Shown here: one piece after another, positions 1 through 5,231 of the stretch
Position numbering within the stretch: the first letter of the stretch is position 1
How the letters are laid out: every line of letters begins with the position of its first letter
Assembly: GCA_004282995.1 (NCBI GenBank)
Contig: SHLU01000162.1
Span: 1 to 5,231 of the forward strand
DNA from: Sphingomonadaceae bacterium
GTDB lineage: Bacteria > Pseudomonadota > Alphaproteobacteria > Sphingomonadales > Sphingomonadaceae
DNA: 5,231 nucleotides
Direction: 5' to 3'
Translations under genes and position numbers: made by a program
The notes under the pieces: model-generated
Told to the model about the DNA's origin: nothing
Database searches by the model: none
Seen by the model: only the letters and a program-made list of their open reading frames with translations

Positions 1-737
1 GCGCAACTGAGCGAGCGGGCGGGAGGATTGTCAGGGGGGGTCAAGCCTTCGTGCGGATCAGCCAGATCTCCCATTTCTTCGATGACTACATCGCCGCTCG
101 AATGCTGGTGGGGGTCATCGAGACCACCGCTGGTGACTACAAATTCTAGATCAAATGTTCCCGATCCGCCGTCGAAGACAATTGCGTCGCCGGCATCAGA
201 AATTGCGCCAACGCCGCATTGTGCAGTTACGGTCGGACCACCGGTGAACCAGACCGATTTGCCCGCTGATTTATCCAGGGCAAGAAGACAAGGTCTGTAG
301 CTCGTGGCTGGTTCATGAATGGCAACCGCAGTGGCACGTACAGTGGTGGCGCGGCCCAGAATGTAGGCGCTAAAGGCCAACTCGCCGGTCGCACTTGCGG
401 TGACCTGCACCGAGTTGTCGGTTCCGCCGTCGTAATCCTCGAGCGTAACCGTAGCGCCGCTATCGAACGGATCTACAAGATCGACATTGGCTTGATATTC
501 ACGGTCAGCGCGGTCGATGTAGCCTGATCCGCCAGGATTTTCCGCTTTTGCCCATGCACCTGCAATCGCGGCCTGGTCGACCGCATGCTGCAATTCGCGC
601 TTCCACAAATACCACTGCGCCGTATCGACTGCGTAGCCTGTACCGCCGACAAGGACGGGCATACCAAGCGCCACCAGCAAAGCAGCGTTGCCACTCTGCG
701 AGCGGCCGAGCTTTTTGAAGAATGTGCGGATACCCAT
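1..737 (-). CDS. Tad/TadG-like pilus-assembly protein, partial (C-terminus off the left edge)
   Basis: The reading frame is open from an ATG at 737 down to the window edge (245 codons, no stop). The N-terminus has the Tad-domain layout: a short basic lead (KKLGRSQSGNAA, residues 8-19), one hydrophobic segment at about 18-35, then GYAVDTAQWYLWKRELQHAVD with the sequence DQAAIAGAWA at 54-63, typical of Flp pilus-assembly TadE/TadG-like proteins. Further on, a CLLALD motif (150-155), a cysteine in QCGV (174) and a LADP..GL.PP...C pattern ending at Cys245 resemble the long TadG-like members. The family is membrane-anchored, faces the periplasm and helps assemble or anchor tight-adherence pili. 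GAGAAGG (747-753) lies 9 nt before the ATG, and an in-frame stop at 780-782 limits upstream starts. Partner tad genes are not in the window, so the role in a functional pilus is inferred. Confidence 0.88.
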   Translation of the reverse strand, partial: MGIRTFFKKLGRSQSGNAALLVALGMPVLVGGTGYAVDTAQWYLWKRELQHAVDQAAIAGAWAKAENPGGSGYIDRADREYQANVDLVDPFDSGATVTLEDYDGGTDNSVQVTASATGELAFSAYILGRATTVRATAVAIHEPATSYRPCLLALDKSAGKSVWFTGGPTVTAQCGVGAISDAGDAIVFDGGSGTFDLEFVVTSGGLDDPHQHSSGDVVIEEMGDLADPHEGLTPPDNPPARSLSC

Positions 738-746
738 GGGGTCAAA

Positions 747-753
747 CCTTCTC
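747..753 (-). promoter_or_regulatory. Ribosome binding site of the TadG-like gene
   Basis: GAGAAGG on the minus strand, 9 nt upstream of the ATG at 737. It selects this ATG over the in-frame TTG at 753-755, which overlaps the site itself. Confidence 0.7.
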
Positions 754-817
754 AATTTGGAACAAGTCACACCTTGCACTTAGCGACACTGAGTAAGCGA
801 GTTACGTAAGCAGACGG

Positions 818-832
818 TTAAGATCGGCTTAG
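818..832. promoter_or_regulatory. Candidate CtrA-type binding site (7 of 8 consensus bases)
   Basis: TTAA, seven bases (GATCGGC), then TTAG: one mismatch from the TTAA-N7-TTAA consensus of the alphaproteobacterial cell-cycle regulator CtrA. It lies 81 bp from the start of the pilus gene and 65 bp from the start of the synthase-fold gene. CtrA is known to control pilus genes in Caulobacter, so the context fits. With equal base frequencies a match this good would turn up by chance in roughly 6% of regions of this length, so it is only a candidate. Confidence 0.35.
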
Positions 833-882
833 GAAAGACATTTCGGGTCCATGCTGCGCTTGACTCGGCCTCCCTCGACAGC

Positions 883-889
883 GGAAAGG
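883..889 (+). promoter_or_regulatory. Ribosome binding site deciding the GTG start of the synthase-fold gene
   Basis: GGAAAGG is 7 nt before the GTG at 897. The nearest in-frame upstream stop is the TGA at 861-863 and no ATG lies between, so the GTG is the best start. The overlapping ATG at 851 is in another frame. Confidence 0.6.
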
Positions 890-896
890 TTCGGGC

Positions 897-1550
897 GTGG
901 AACCCCTCGATCCTGCTTTGTTGCCTCCCCCATTGCGCCTGGCGCTTGGTTATGCGGCACCAGATTCGCGGCCGGCCATTGCCGCCGTGTTTGCGCTCGA
1001 TTCACGGCTCGCGCGGGCCGGGGCCGAGGCGAGCGAGCCGATCATTGCGCAAATGAAGCTGGCGTGGTGGCGCGACCAGTTCGCCAAGCCCGCTGCCGAC
1101 TGGCCTCGCGGCGAGCCTCTTCTTGCGGAAATTTGTGCGCTTGGCCTCGAACCGGATCGTCTGCTGGGGCTTGTCGATGGCTGGGAAGCGATCATCACCG
1201 CCGAGGCTCTTGATGTGCCTGCCCTACAGGCTTTCTCGGCGGGCCGGGCGGCGTCGTGGCTCGCCGTGGCCGAAACGCTCGGTCAAGAAAGCCATGCCGA
1301 TGCGGTGCTTGCGGCCGGGCGTATGTGGGCACTGGGCGACCTCGGAAGCCATCTCGATCCAGGGGCTCGTGAACTGGTCAGATCGATCGATCCCGACGAA
1401 CTGCCAGGGATACCGAGCCTCCCGCGGAGCTTGCGTCCGTTTCAGGTTCTCGCCGCGCTCGGCCGACGCGCAACAGCGCGAGGGCGGCCCTTGCTCGACG
1501 GTGCTGCAGCTCTTGCCCTGGCACTTAGGGTTGGAATTTCAGGACGATAG
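897..1550 (+). CDS. Squalene/phytoene synthase-family protein, probably non-catalytic (NDUFAF6-like)
   Basis: A 217-residue soluble, mainly helical, Ala/Leu-rich protein. It resembles the short squalene/phytoene-synthase-fold proteins of alphaproteobacteria: an LRLALGYA N-terminal helix (13-20), FALDSRLA (32-39), EPIIAQMKLAWWRDQF (47-62), LVDGWE (92-97), WALGDLG (144-150) and a C-terminal LRPFQVLAALGRR helix (179-191) ending LRVGISGR. True synthases (about 280-350 residues) carry two DxxxD-type Mg-diphosphate motifs. I checked every Asp here and none forms DxxxD, so prenyl-diphosphate condensation is unlikely. The (M/L)xLxWWRD block is shared with mitochondrial NDUFAF6, a complex I assembly factor of the same fold, so an assembly or lipid-binding role is possible but inferred. 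It is probably co-transcribed with the EF-hand gene 44 bp downstream. Fold assignment is fairly sure; function is not. Confidence 0.82.
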   Translation: MEPLDPALLPPPLRLALGYAAPDSRPAIAAVFALDSRLARAGAEASEPIIAQMKLAWWRDQFAKPAADWPRGEPLLAEICALGLEPDRLLGLVDGWEAIITAEALDVPALQAFSAGRAASWLAVAETLGQESHADAVLAAGRMWALGDLGSHLDPGARELVRSIDPDELPGIPSLPRSLRPFQVLAALGRRATARGRPLLDGAAALALALRVGISGR

Positions 1551-1594
1551 GATAGGGTGTTCGGCAGGGACAGCGCTCGATTAAGGGACGCACG

Positions 1595-2056
1595 ATGAAT
1601 CGCATGATTCTCGGCGCGGTTGTCGCGCTGTTTCTCGTTGGTATCGGGGTCTTCTGGTGGCAAGGCCGAGCGGAAGTCGAAAAAGGCGCGCCGCCTCCGC
1701 TTCCCGAACCGGTCGAAACCCCGGAACCGGACGAATTGCCTGAAGTCGATATCGAAGGGCTGGAAGGTCCGGCACCACCCGAGGCAACCGAGCTATCGCG
1801 CGAGCAGCGACGGTTCTTCCGATATGATCGCAACCGCGACCTGAAGATCACGCGCCGCGAAATGCTGTCCACCCGCACCGACGCTTTTCGCAAGCTCGAC
1901 ACGGATGGCAACAATCTGCTGACCTTCGAGGAATGGGCCGTTACCACAGCCAACCGTTTCGATGCGGCCGATGCCGATGGCGACCTCGAACTGACTCAGG
2001 CCGAATTCGCCATTACCGCCCCCAAGCGGAGGCCGAAAAAACGCTGCAACTGCTAG
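1595..2056 (+). CDS. Membrane-anchored EF-hand calcium-binding protein
   Basis: A 153-residue protein. Residues 4-22 form a hydrophobic N-terminal segment after a short Asn-Arg lead, acting as an uncleaved anchor or signal sequence that would place the rest in the periplasm. A Pro/Glu-rich linker follows (about 27-66). Three 12-residue EF-hand loops come next: D78-x-N80-x-D82...E89, D102-x-D104-x-N106...E113 and D126-x-D128-x-D130...E137. All have acidic or Asn side chains at positions 1, 3 and 5 and Glu at 12, so Ca2+ binding is likely at all three. The tail is strongly basic and ends Cys-Asn-Cys (151-153). AAGGGA (1583-1588) sits 6 nt before the ATG. The gene follows the synthase-fold gene by 44 bp and converges on trmFO, sharing the CTAG at 2053-2056. 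Calcium binding is well supported; the physiological role is unknown. Confidence 0.88.
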   Translation: MNRMILGAVVALFLVGIGVFWWQGRAEVEKGAPPPLPEPVETPEPDELPEVDIEGLEGPAPPEATELSREQRRFFRYDRNRDLKITRREMLSTRTDAFRKLDTDGNNLLTFEEWAVTTANRFDAADADGDLELTQAEFAITAPKRRPKKRCNC

Positions 2057-3420
2057 GCCGGCTCGCGTTCCATTCCGGCGATCCAGCTTCCAAGGTCTTC
2101 CTTGGCGCGCGATGTATAGGCTTCCTTGCGCTGCTTCTTCTTGACCTCGTGCAGCGGCGGAAACAGTCCGAAATTGATGTTCATCGGCTGATATGTCTCA
2201 GCCTCGGCGTCGCCCGTAATATGCGCCAGCAGCGCGCCCAGCGCGGTGGTGCGCGGAGGTTCCCGCCACGGCTCGCTCGCCAGTTCGGCGGCCACCATCA
2301 TACCAGCCAGAAGACCGACAGCCGAGCTTTCGACGTAGCCTTCGCAGCCGGTTACCTGCCCGGCGAAGCGGATATGTTCGCCGCCCTTCAATCGCAGCTG
2401 GCGGTCGAGCACCATGGGAGAATTCAGGAACGTGTTCCGGTGCAATCCTCCCAATCGTGCAAACTCGGCATTCTCAAGCCCGGGAATAGTACGAAACAGC
2501 TCGATTTGCGCACCGTATTTGAGCTTGGTCTGGAAGCCGACCATGTTCCACAAAGTGCCCAGCTTGTTGTCCTGTCGAAGCTGGACGACCGCATAGGGCC
2601 AGCGGCCTTGCGGGAATTCGGGGGTGGTATCGCGCGGATTATCTAGGCCGACCGGCTTCATCGGCCCGAAACGCAAGGTATCCACCCCGCGGGAAGCCAT
2701 GACTTCGATCGGCATACAGCCGTCGAAATAGGGGGTGTCCTTTTCCCACTCGCGAAACTCGGTCTTCTCGCCGTCGAGCAGACCCTGGTGGAAGGCGAGA
2801 TACTGCTCCTTGGTCATCGGGCAGTTTATATAGTCGCCGTCCTCGTTCGAGGCTTCGTTGCGTTTGTTCCATCGCGACTGAATCCAGCAGATGTCCATGT
2901 CGATACTGTCGTGGTGGACAATTGGAGCGATGGCATCGAAGAATGCCAACCGTTCCTGTCCTGTCGCGGCAACAATGCTGTCGGCCAGTGCCTGCGCTGT
3001 GAGCGGGCCGGTGGCGACGATGGTCAGGCCCGCTTCGGGTAGAGCATCAACGCGTTCGCGCACAATCTTAATGTTCGGATGGTCGCCGAGCGTGCGTTCG
3101 ATCTCGGCCGAGAAGACGTCGCGGTCGACCGCCATGGCACTACCGGCGGGGACGCGGGCCTTTTCGCCTGCGTGCATCACCAGACTATCGAGCGCGCGCA
3201 TTTCGTGATGCAACAGCCCGACCGCATTCTTGGTGTCATCGTCCGAGCGAAAACTGTTCGAGCAAACCAGTTCGGCAAGTCCGTCGGTCTGGTGGGCCGG
3301 CGTCGTCTCGCCCGATCCGCGCATTTCCGACAGGCGCACGCGCACGCCGCGCCGTGCGAGCTGCCAGGCGGCTTCGCTGCCAGCGAGGCCGCCGCCGATA
3401 ATGTGGACATCATGGGTCAT
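2053..3420 (-). CDS. trmFO: Methylenetetrahydrofolate-tRNA-(uracil-5-)-methyltransferase TrmFO
   Basis: A full-length, 455-residue cytoplasmic flavoprotein that makes 5-methyluridine at position 54 in the T-loop of tRNA, using 5,10-methylenetetrahydrofolate as carbon donor and FAD/NAD(P)H as reductant. The N-terminus carries the FAD dinucleotide-binding motif IIGGGLAGSEAAW (7-19), then the family block TDGLAELVCSNSFRSDD (45-61) with Cys53, and later FDGCMPIE (232-239) with Cys235, matching the two functional cysteines known in Bacillus TrmFO. Other family blocks are WNKRNE.SNEDGDYINCPM (184-202, with one variable position), RFGPMKPVGL and the C-terminal GQVTGCEGYVESSA, NFGLFPP and KEAYTSRA segments. 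The ATG at 3420 is the first after an in-frame stop at 3454-3456 and leaves the usual few residues before the FAD motif; no strong Shine-Dalgarno precedes it. The 3' end overlaps the EF-hand gene by 4 bp, head-on. Confidence 0.97.
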   Translation of the reverse strand: MTHDVHIIGGGLAGSEAAWQLARRGVRVRLSEMRGSGETTPAHQTDGLAELVCSNSFRSDDDTKNAVGLLHHEMRALDSLVMHAGEKARVPAGSAMAVDRDVFSAEIERTLGDHPNIKIVRERVDALPEAGLTIVATGPLTAQALADSIVAATGQERLAFFDAIAPIVHHDSIDMDICWIQSRWNKRNEASNEDGDYINCPMTKEQYLAFHQGLLDGEKTEFREWEKDTPYFDGCMPIEVMASRGVDTLRFGPMKPVGLDNPRDTTPEFPQGRWPYAVVQLRQDNKLGTLWNMVGFQTKLKYGAQIELFRTIPGLENAEFARLGGLHRNTFLNSPMVLDRQLRLKGGEHIRFAGQVTGCEGYVESSAVGLLAGMMVAAELASEPWREPPRTTALGALLAHITGDAEAETYQPMNINFGLFPPLHEVKKKQRKEAYTSRAKEDLGSWIAGMEREPA

Positions 3421-3432
3421 GGCTGGCGCAGT

Positions 3433-3463
3433 TAGGCTTGCCGCCCGGGTCCATCAAGCCCTA
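3433..3463. repeat. Imperfect inverted repeat in the trmFO/YhhN divergent spacer
   Basis: TAGGCTTG (3433-3440) and CAAGCCCTA (3455-3463) are inverted copies with one bulged base, separated by 14 nt that include the palindrome CCCGGG. It lies in the 77-bp spacer between two divergent starts, so it could be an operator or a 5'-leader hairpin. No T-tract follows on either strand, which argues against an intrinsic terminator. Confidence 0.45.
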
Positions 3464-3497
3464 GCAGGGGGAGAGAAGCGTAGGGACGGGTAAGCAC

Positions 3498-4160
3498 ATG
3501 TCGAAACACGCATTGATTGATCATCGCCCGTGGCTGTTGGCGAGCCTGGCGGCCGCGATCGCCTTTTACCTGCTGCGTGACAATCCCATCGGCGGGTTGT
3601 GGCTCATCATGCTCAAGGCCAGCGGTGTGGGGTTGCTTGCTGCCTATGCATGGTGGCGCGGGGTGGGGCAGGATGGCCTCCTGCTCACCATTTACCTGGC
3701 GCTGGGTGCGCTTGGGGATGCTCTGATAGAGATAGACCTAACCTATGGCGGCGCGGCTTTTTTCGCAGGCCACCTTGCCGTGATTGCCCTTTTCCTGCGC
3801 TACCCACGCGAAGAACCGACCAGCAGTCAGAAGGGAGCCGGAGTTACGCTATTGCTGTTCACGCCGCTCTTGTGTTGGTTGCTGTCGGGCAGCTTGCAGA
3901 TAGCGCTCTACGGGCTTGCACTGGGTGGTATGGCAGCCGCGGCGTGGTTGAGCAGCTTCTCGCGCTACCGCGTCGGGATCGGGGCGGTATTGTTCGTCGT
4001 TTCCGACTTGCTCATCTTCAGCGAGATTGGTCCTGTTGATCTCGGGCCTGCGCCAGATATGCTGATATGGCCGCTCTATTACCTCGGCCAGTTTTTGATT
4101 GCGATCGGGGTGGTGCAGGCGCTTCTGGCCGCGCAGCTTTCTACGGCGTGGCAGCGATAG
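3498..4160 (+). CDS. YhhN (TMEM86/lysoplasmalogenase) family membrane protein
   Basis: A 220-residue integral inner-membrane protein with about eight hydrophobic helices (roughly 11-27, 32-53, 59-76, 83-101, 114-131, 134-151, 158-175 and 187-212). Family landmarks are visible: a conserved Lys in the second helix (LIMLKASG, Lys40), GALGDALIEID with Asp74, AAFFAGHLAVIALFL (86-100), GAVLFVVSDLLI with Asp170, and YYLGQFLIAIG (194-204) near the end. Characterised members hydrolyse the vinyl-ether bond of lysoplasmalogens; in most bacteria, which lack plasmalogens, the natural substrate is unproven. The length is typical for the family. The AGGGACGG-type site at 3482-3489 is 8 nt before the ATG. 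Its 3' end overlaps the convergent dioxygenase gene by 20 bp. Family assignment is firm, enzymatic activity inferred. Confidence 0.9.
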   Translation: MSKHALIDHRPWLLASLAAAIAFYLLRDNPIGGLWLIMLKASGVGLLAAYAWWRGVGQDGLLLTIYLALGALGDALIEIDLTYGGAAFFAGHLAVIALFLRYPREEPTSSQKGAGVTLLLFTPLLCWLLSGSLQIALYGLALGGMAAAAWLSSFSRYRVGIGAVLFVVSDLLIFSEIGPVDLGPAPDMLIWPLYYLGQFLIAIGVVQALLAAQLSTAWQR

Positions 4161-4986
4161 TCGTACGGTGTAATTCGCGCCGGTAGCCTTCGTAACCACC
4201 TGTGGCCTTGTGCAGTACGGCGCGATTGTCCCACATCACCAGCATGTCGGCTTCCCAGCGGTGGCGATAAATGAATTCGTCGCGCGTCTGCCATTGGGCG
4301 AGCTCTGATAGCAGGGCGATAGCCTCTGATTGATCCATCCCTTCGATGCCAATGATGTAGCCGAGTGTCGAGAACAAGGCTTCATCGCCAGTCTCAGGGT
4401 GAGTGCGCACCAATGGATGGGTCTGAGTGCGGTTGGCAGTTTCGTCGGGACGGATATCCATCGATCGGCCAGCGGCAACGTCTTTTTCGCCGTATGTGCC
4501 ATCAGGCGCATAGGCGAGCTTGGCGCTGTGGATCGCGGTCAGCGAGCGCAAATGGTCCTTTCGTTCGTCCGGCAATGCCGCGAACGCACGGATCTGGTCA
4601 GCGAATAGTGTGTCTCCGCCCATTGGTGGAATTTCGATTGACAGCAGGCAGGTGCCGGCGGGGGGGCGAGGCAGGAATGTCCAGTCGCTATGCCAGTTTT
4701 CAGCAAACAGAGGTGCCTTCTCATCAGCCTCGCGACGAATTGCGGCTATGTGACTGCGGCCCTCGATCGGGGCGAAGAACGGATCCTCGCCAAAACCGCC
4801 CATGGCGAGCGTGAACCGTTCCAGCGCATCATCATCCATGCTCTGCTCGACGAAGGCGAGCACGCGGTGTTCAAGCCAAGCGGCGCGAATGTCGGCAATT
4901 ATCTTGTCATCGAAACCGGCGGCCAGGTCGAGGCCACGGATCGTGGCACCGCAAGCCTGGCCGCTGGGTTCGACGACGAAGGTCAC
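4141..4986 (-). CDS. TauD/TfdA-family Fe(II)/2-oxoglutarate-dependent dioxygenase
   Basis: A 281-residue cytoplasmic enzyme of usual TauD length. The metal-binding facial triad is complete: H99 and D101 in NWHSDWTF (98-104, HxD motif) and H259 in WDNRAVLHKATGGY (252-265). R270 in YRRELHRTTI (268-277) matches the Arg that holds 2-oxoglutarate in TauD, and the PPMGGDTLFAD block (120-130) is the family's core-strand motif. Such enzymes couple 2-oxoglutarate decarboxylation to hydroxylation of taurine, alkyl sulfates, aryloxyacetates or other small acids; nothing in the window identifies the substrate, so taurine use should not be assumed. The GTG start at 4986 overlaps the gyrA stop (GTGA), with GAGGAA 8 nt upstream, which implies translational coupling to gyrA. 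No sulfonate transporter genes are nearby. Family certain; substrate unknown. Confidence 0.93.
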   Translation of the reverse strand: MTFVVEPSGQACGATIRGLDLAAGFDDKIIADIRAAWLEHRVLAFVEQSMDDDALERFTLAMGGFGEDPFFAPIEGRSHIAAIRREADEKAPLFAENWHSDWTFLPRPPAGTCLLSIEIPPMGGDTLFADQIRAFAALPDERKDHLRSLTAIHSAKLAYAPDGTYGEKDVAAGRSMDIRPDETANRTQTHPLVRTHPETGDEALFSTLGYIIGIEGMDQSEAIALLSELAQWQTRDEFIYRHRWEADMLVMWDNRAVLHKATGGYEGYRRELHRTTIAATP

Positions 4987-5231
4987 TCAGGCGGTTCCTC
5001 GCCCTCATTGCTGTCGCGGTCCATGGTGGTATCCGGCGTTGTTTCGGGCGAATGGCGACCGACCATCTCTTCGACGACAGCCTCCTCGGCCTCGTTTTCA
5101 GGCTCGGTCGTCTCGTCGATCAGCGCCGCGCCGACGATCTGTTCGCCCTTCGCAACGTTGAAAATCCGCACGCCCGAGGAAGTCCGCCCCGAGATGGAAT
5201 AGCCCACGTGGTTCTCGAACCCGCCTTCGAT
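4983..5231 (-). CDS. gyrA: DNA gyrase subunit A, C-terminal fragment
   Basis: The frame is open from the right edge to the TGA at 4983-4985 (82 residues visible). The first part, GFENHVGYSISGRTSSGVRI followed by FNVAKGEQIVGAALIDE, matches the last blade of the GyrA C-terminal DNA-wrapping beta-pinwheel (the R.SSGVRIF..A.GEQIV pattern). The remaining 40 or so residues form a highly acidic tail (many Glu/Asp, ending NEGEEPPE). GyrA pairs with GyrB to introduce negative supercoils; its C-terminal domain wraps DNA, and in E. coli an acidic tail tunes that activity. A GTG at 5205-5207 is an internal Val codon, not a start. ParC is the alternative but lacks this type of ending. The stop overlaps the GTG of the dioxygenase by 4 nt. 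Only the end of the protein is seen, so the call rests on one blade and the tail. Confidence 0.82.
   Translation of the reverse strand: MEGGFENHVGYSISGRTSSGVRIFNVAKGEQIVGAALIDETTEPENEAEEAVVEEMVGRHSPETTPDTTMDRDSNEGEEPPE
4995..5000 (-). promoter_or_regulatory. Ribosome binding site of the dioxygenase, inside the gyrA 3' end
   Basis: GAGGAA on the minus strand, 8 nt before the GTG at 4986. It supports the GTG as the true start although it overlaps the preceding stop codon. Confidence 0.6.

Larger units (their letters stand above)
738..896. other. Divergent intergenic region between the pilus gene and the synthase-fold gene
   Basis: This 159-bp spacer must carry the promoters for both outward-facing genes. 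It holds a CtrA-like site (818-832), an 8-bp palindrome TTACGTAA (802-809), two GTAAGC copies 13 bp apart (793-798 and 806-811) and a single GANTC-type site GACTC (862-866). I see no clear sigma-70 -35/-10 pair and no small RNA or small ORF that I could defend. Confidence 0.6.

Noticed and set aside
34..40. Run of seven G as a possible frameshift site in the TadG-like gene
   Set aside because: The frame on both sides fits the family pattern (LADP..GL.PP), so no shift is needed. A similar G run at 4660-4666 in the dioxygenase is likewise in frame.
28..527. Plus-strand ORFs at 28-300 and 315-527
   Set aside because: They lie antisense to a continuous minus-strand frame with clear Tad-domain features, and their translations show no domain or sensible composition.
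851..1213. Plus-strand ATG-started ORF of 120 codons overlapping the synthase-fold gene
   Set aside because: It is Arg/Cys-rich shadow coding in another frame; the GTG-started frame has family motifs throughout and a ribosome binding site.
1530..1558. TTGGAA with TAGGGT 17 bp later as a promoter for the EF-hand gene
   Set aside because: Both hexamers match the sigma-70 consensus poorly, and the 44-bp gap fits co-transcription.
2057..2079. GCCGG/CCGGC hairpin after the EF-hand gene as a terminator
   Set aside because: The stem is only 5 bp with a 13-nt loop, no T-tract follows, and it lies within the trmFO coding end.
1933..2646. 237-codon plus-strand ORF opposite trmFO
   Set aside because: Antisense shadow of a well-conserved enzyme; no recognisable motif and it also overlaps the EF-hand gene.
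4690..5202. 170-codon plus-strand ORF opposite the dioxygenase and gyrA
   Set aside because: Low-complexity Ser-rich antisense shadow across two genuine coding ends.

Overview
The window reads as ordinary chromosomal DNA from an alphaproteobacterium, most likely of the sphingomonad/Erythrobacter group. This rests on GC-rich coding, a folate-dependent TrmFO, a Tad-type pilus protein, a short degenerate squalene/phytoene-synthase-like protein of alphaproteobacterial type, and GyrA with a long acidic tail. The species assignment is from memory of families, not from a search. I see no tRNA, rRNA, CRISPR array, insertion sequence or integrase.

Layout from left to right. (1) Positions 1-737, minus strand: the N-terminal 245 residues of a Tad/TadG-like pilus-assembly protein, which runs off the left edge. 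(2) Positions 738-896: a 159-bp divergent intergenic region with one candidate CtrA-type site. (3) Positions 897-2056, plus strand: a likely two-gene unit made of a squalene/phytoene-synthase-fold protein without the usual aspartate-rich motifs and a membrane-anchored protein with three EF-hands. (4) Positions 2053-3420, minus strand: trmFO, converging on the EF-hand gene so tightly that both stop codons lie in one CTAG. (5) Positions 3421-3497: a 77-bp divergent spacer holding an imperfect inverted repeat. (6) Positions 3498-4160, plus strand: an integral membrane YhhN/lysoplasmalogenase-family protein. (7) Positions 4141-4986, minus strand: a TauD/TfdA-type Fe(II)/2-oxoglutarate dioxygenase, overlapping the end of the YhhN gene by 20 bp. 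(8) Positions 4983-5231, minus strand: the C-terminal end of gyrA, whose TGA stop overlaps the GTG start of the dioxygenase.

Functionally this is a mixed housekeeping neighbourhood: tRNA modification (TrmFO), DNA topology (GyrA), lipid or membrane-related proteins (YhhN and the synthase-fold protein), a periplasmic calcium-binding protein, and surface pili. The best-supported transcription units are gyrA-dioxygenase (translationally coupled) and the synthase-fold/EF-hand pair. I found no convincing undescribed defence, mobile or RNA system. The points most worth a second look are the probably non-catalytic, NDUFAF6-like synthase-fold protein, the dioxygenase coupled to gyrA, and the possible CtrA site before the pilus gene.
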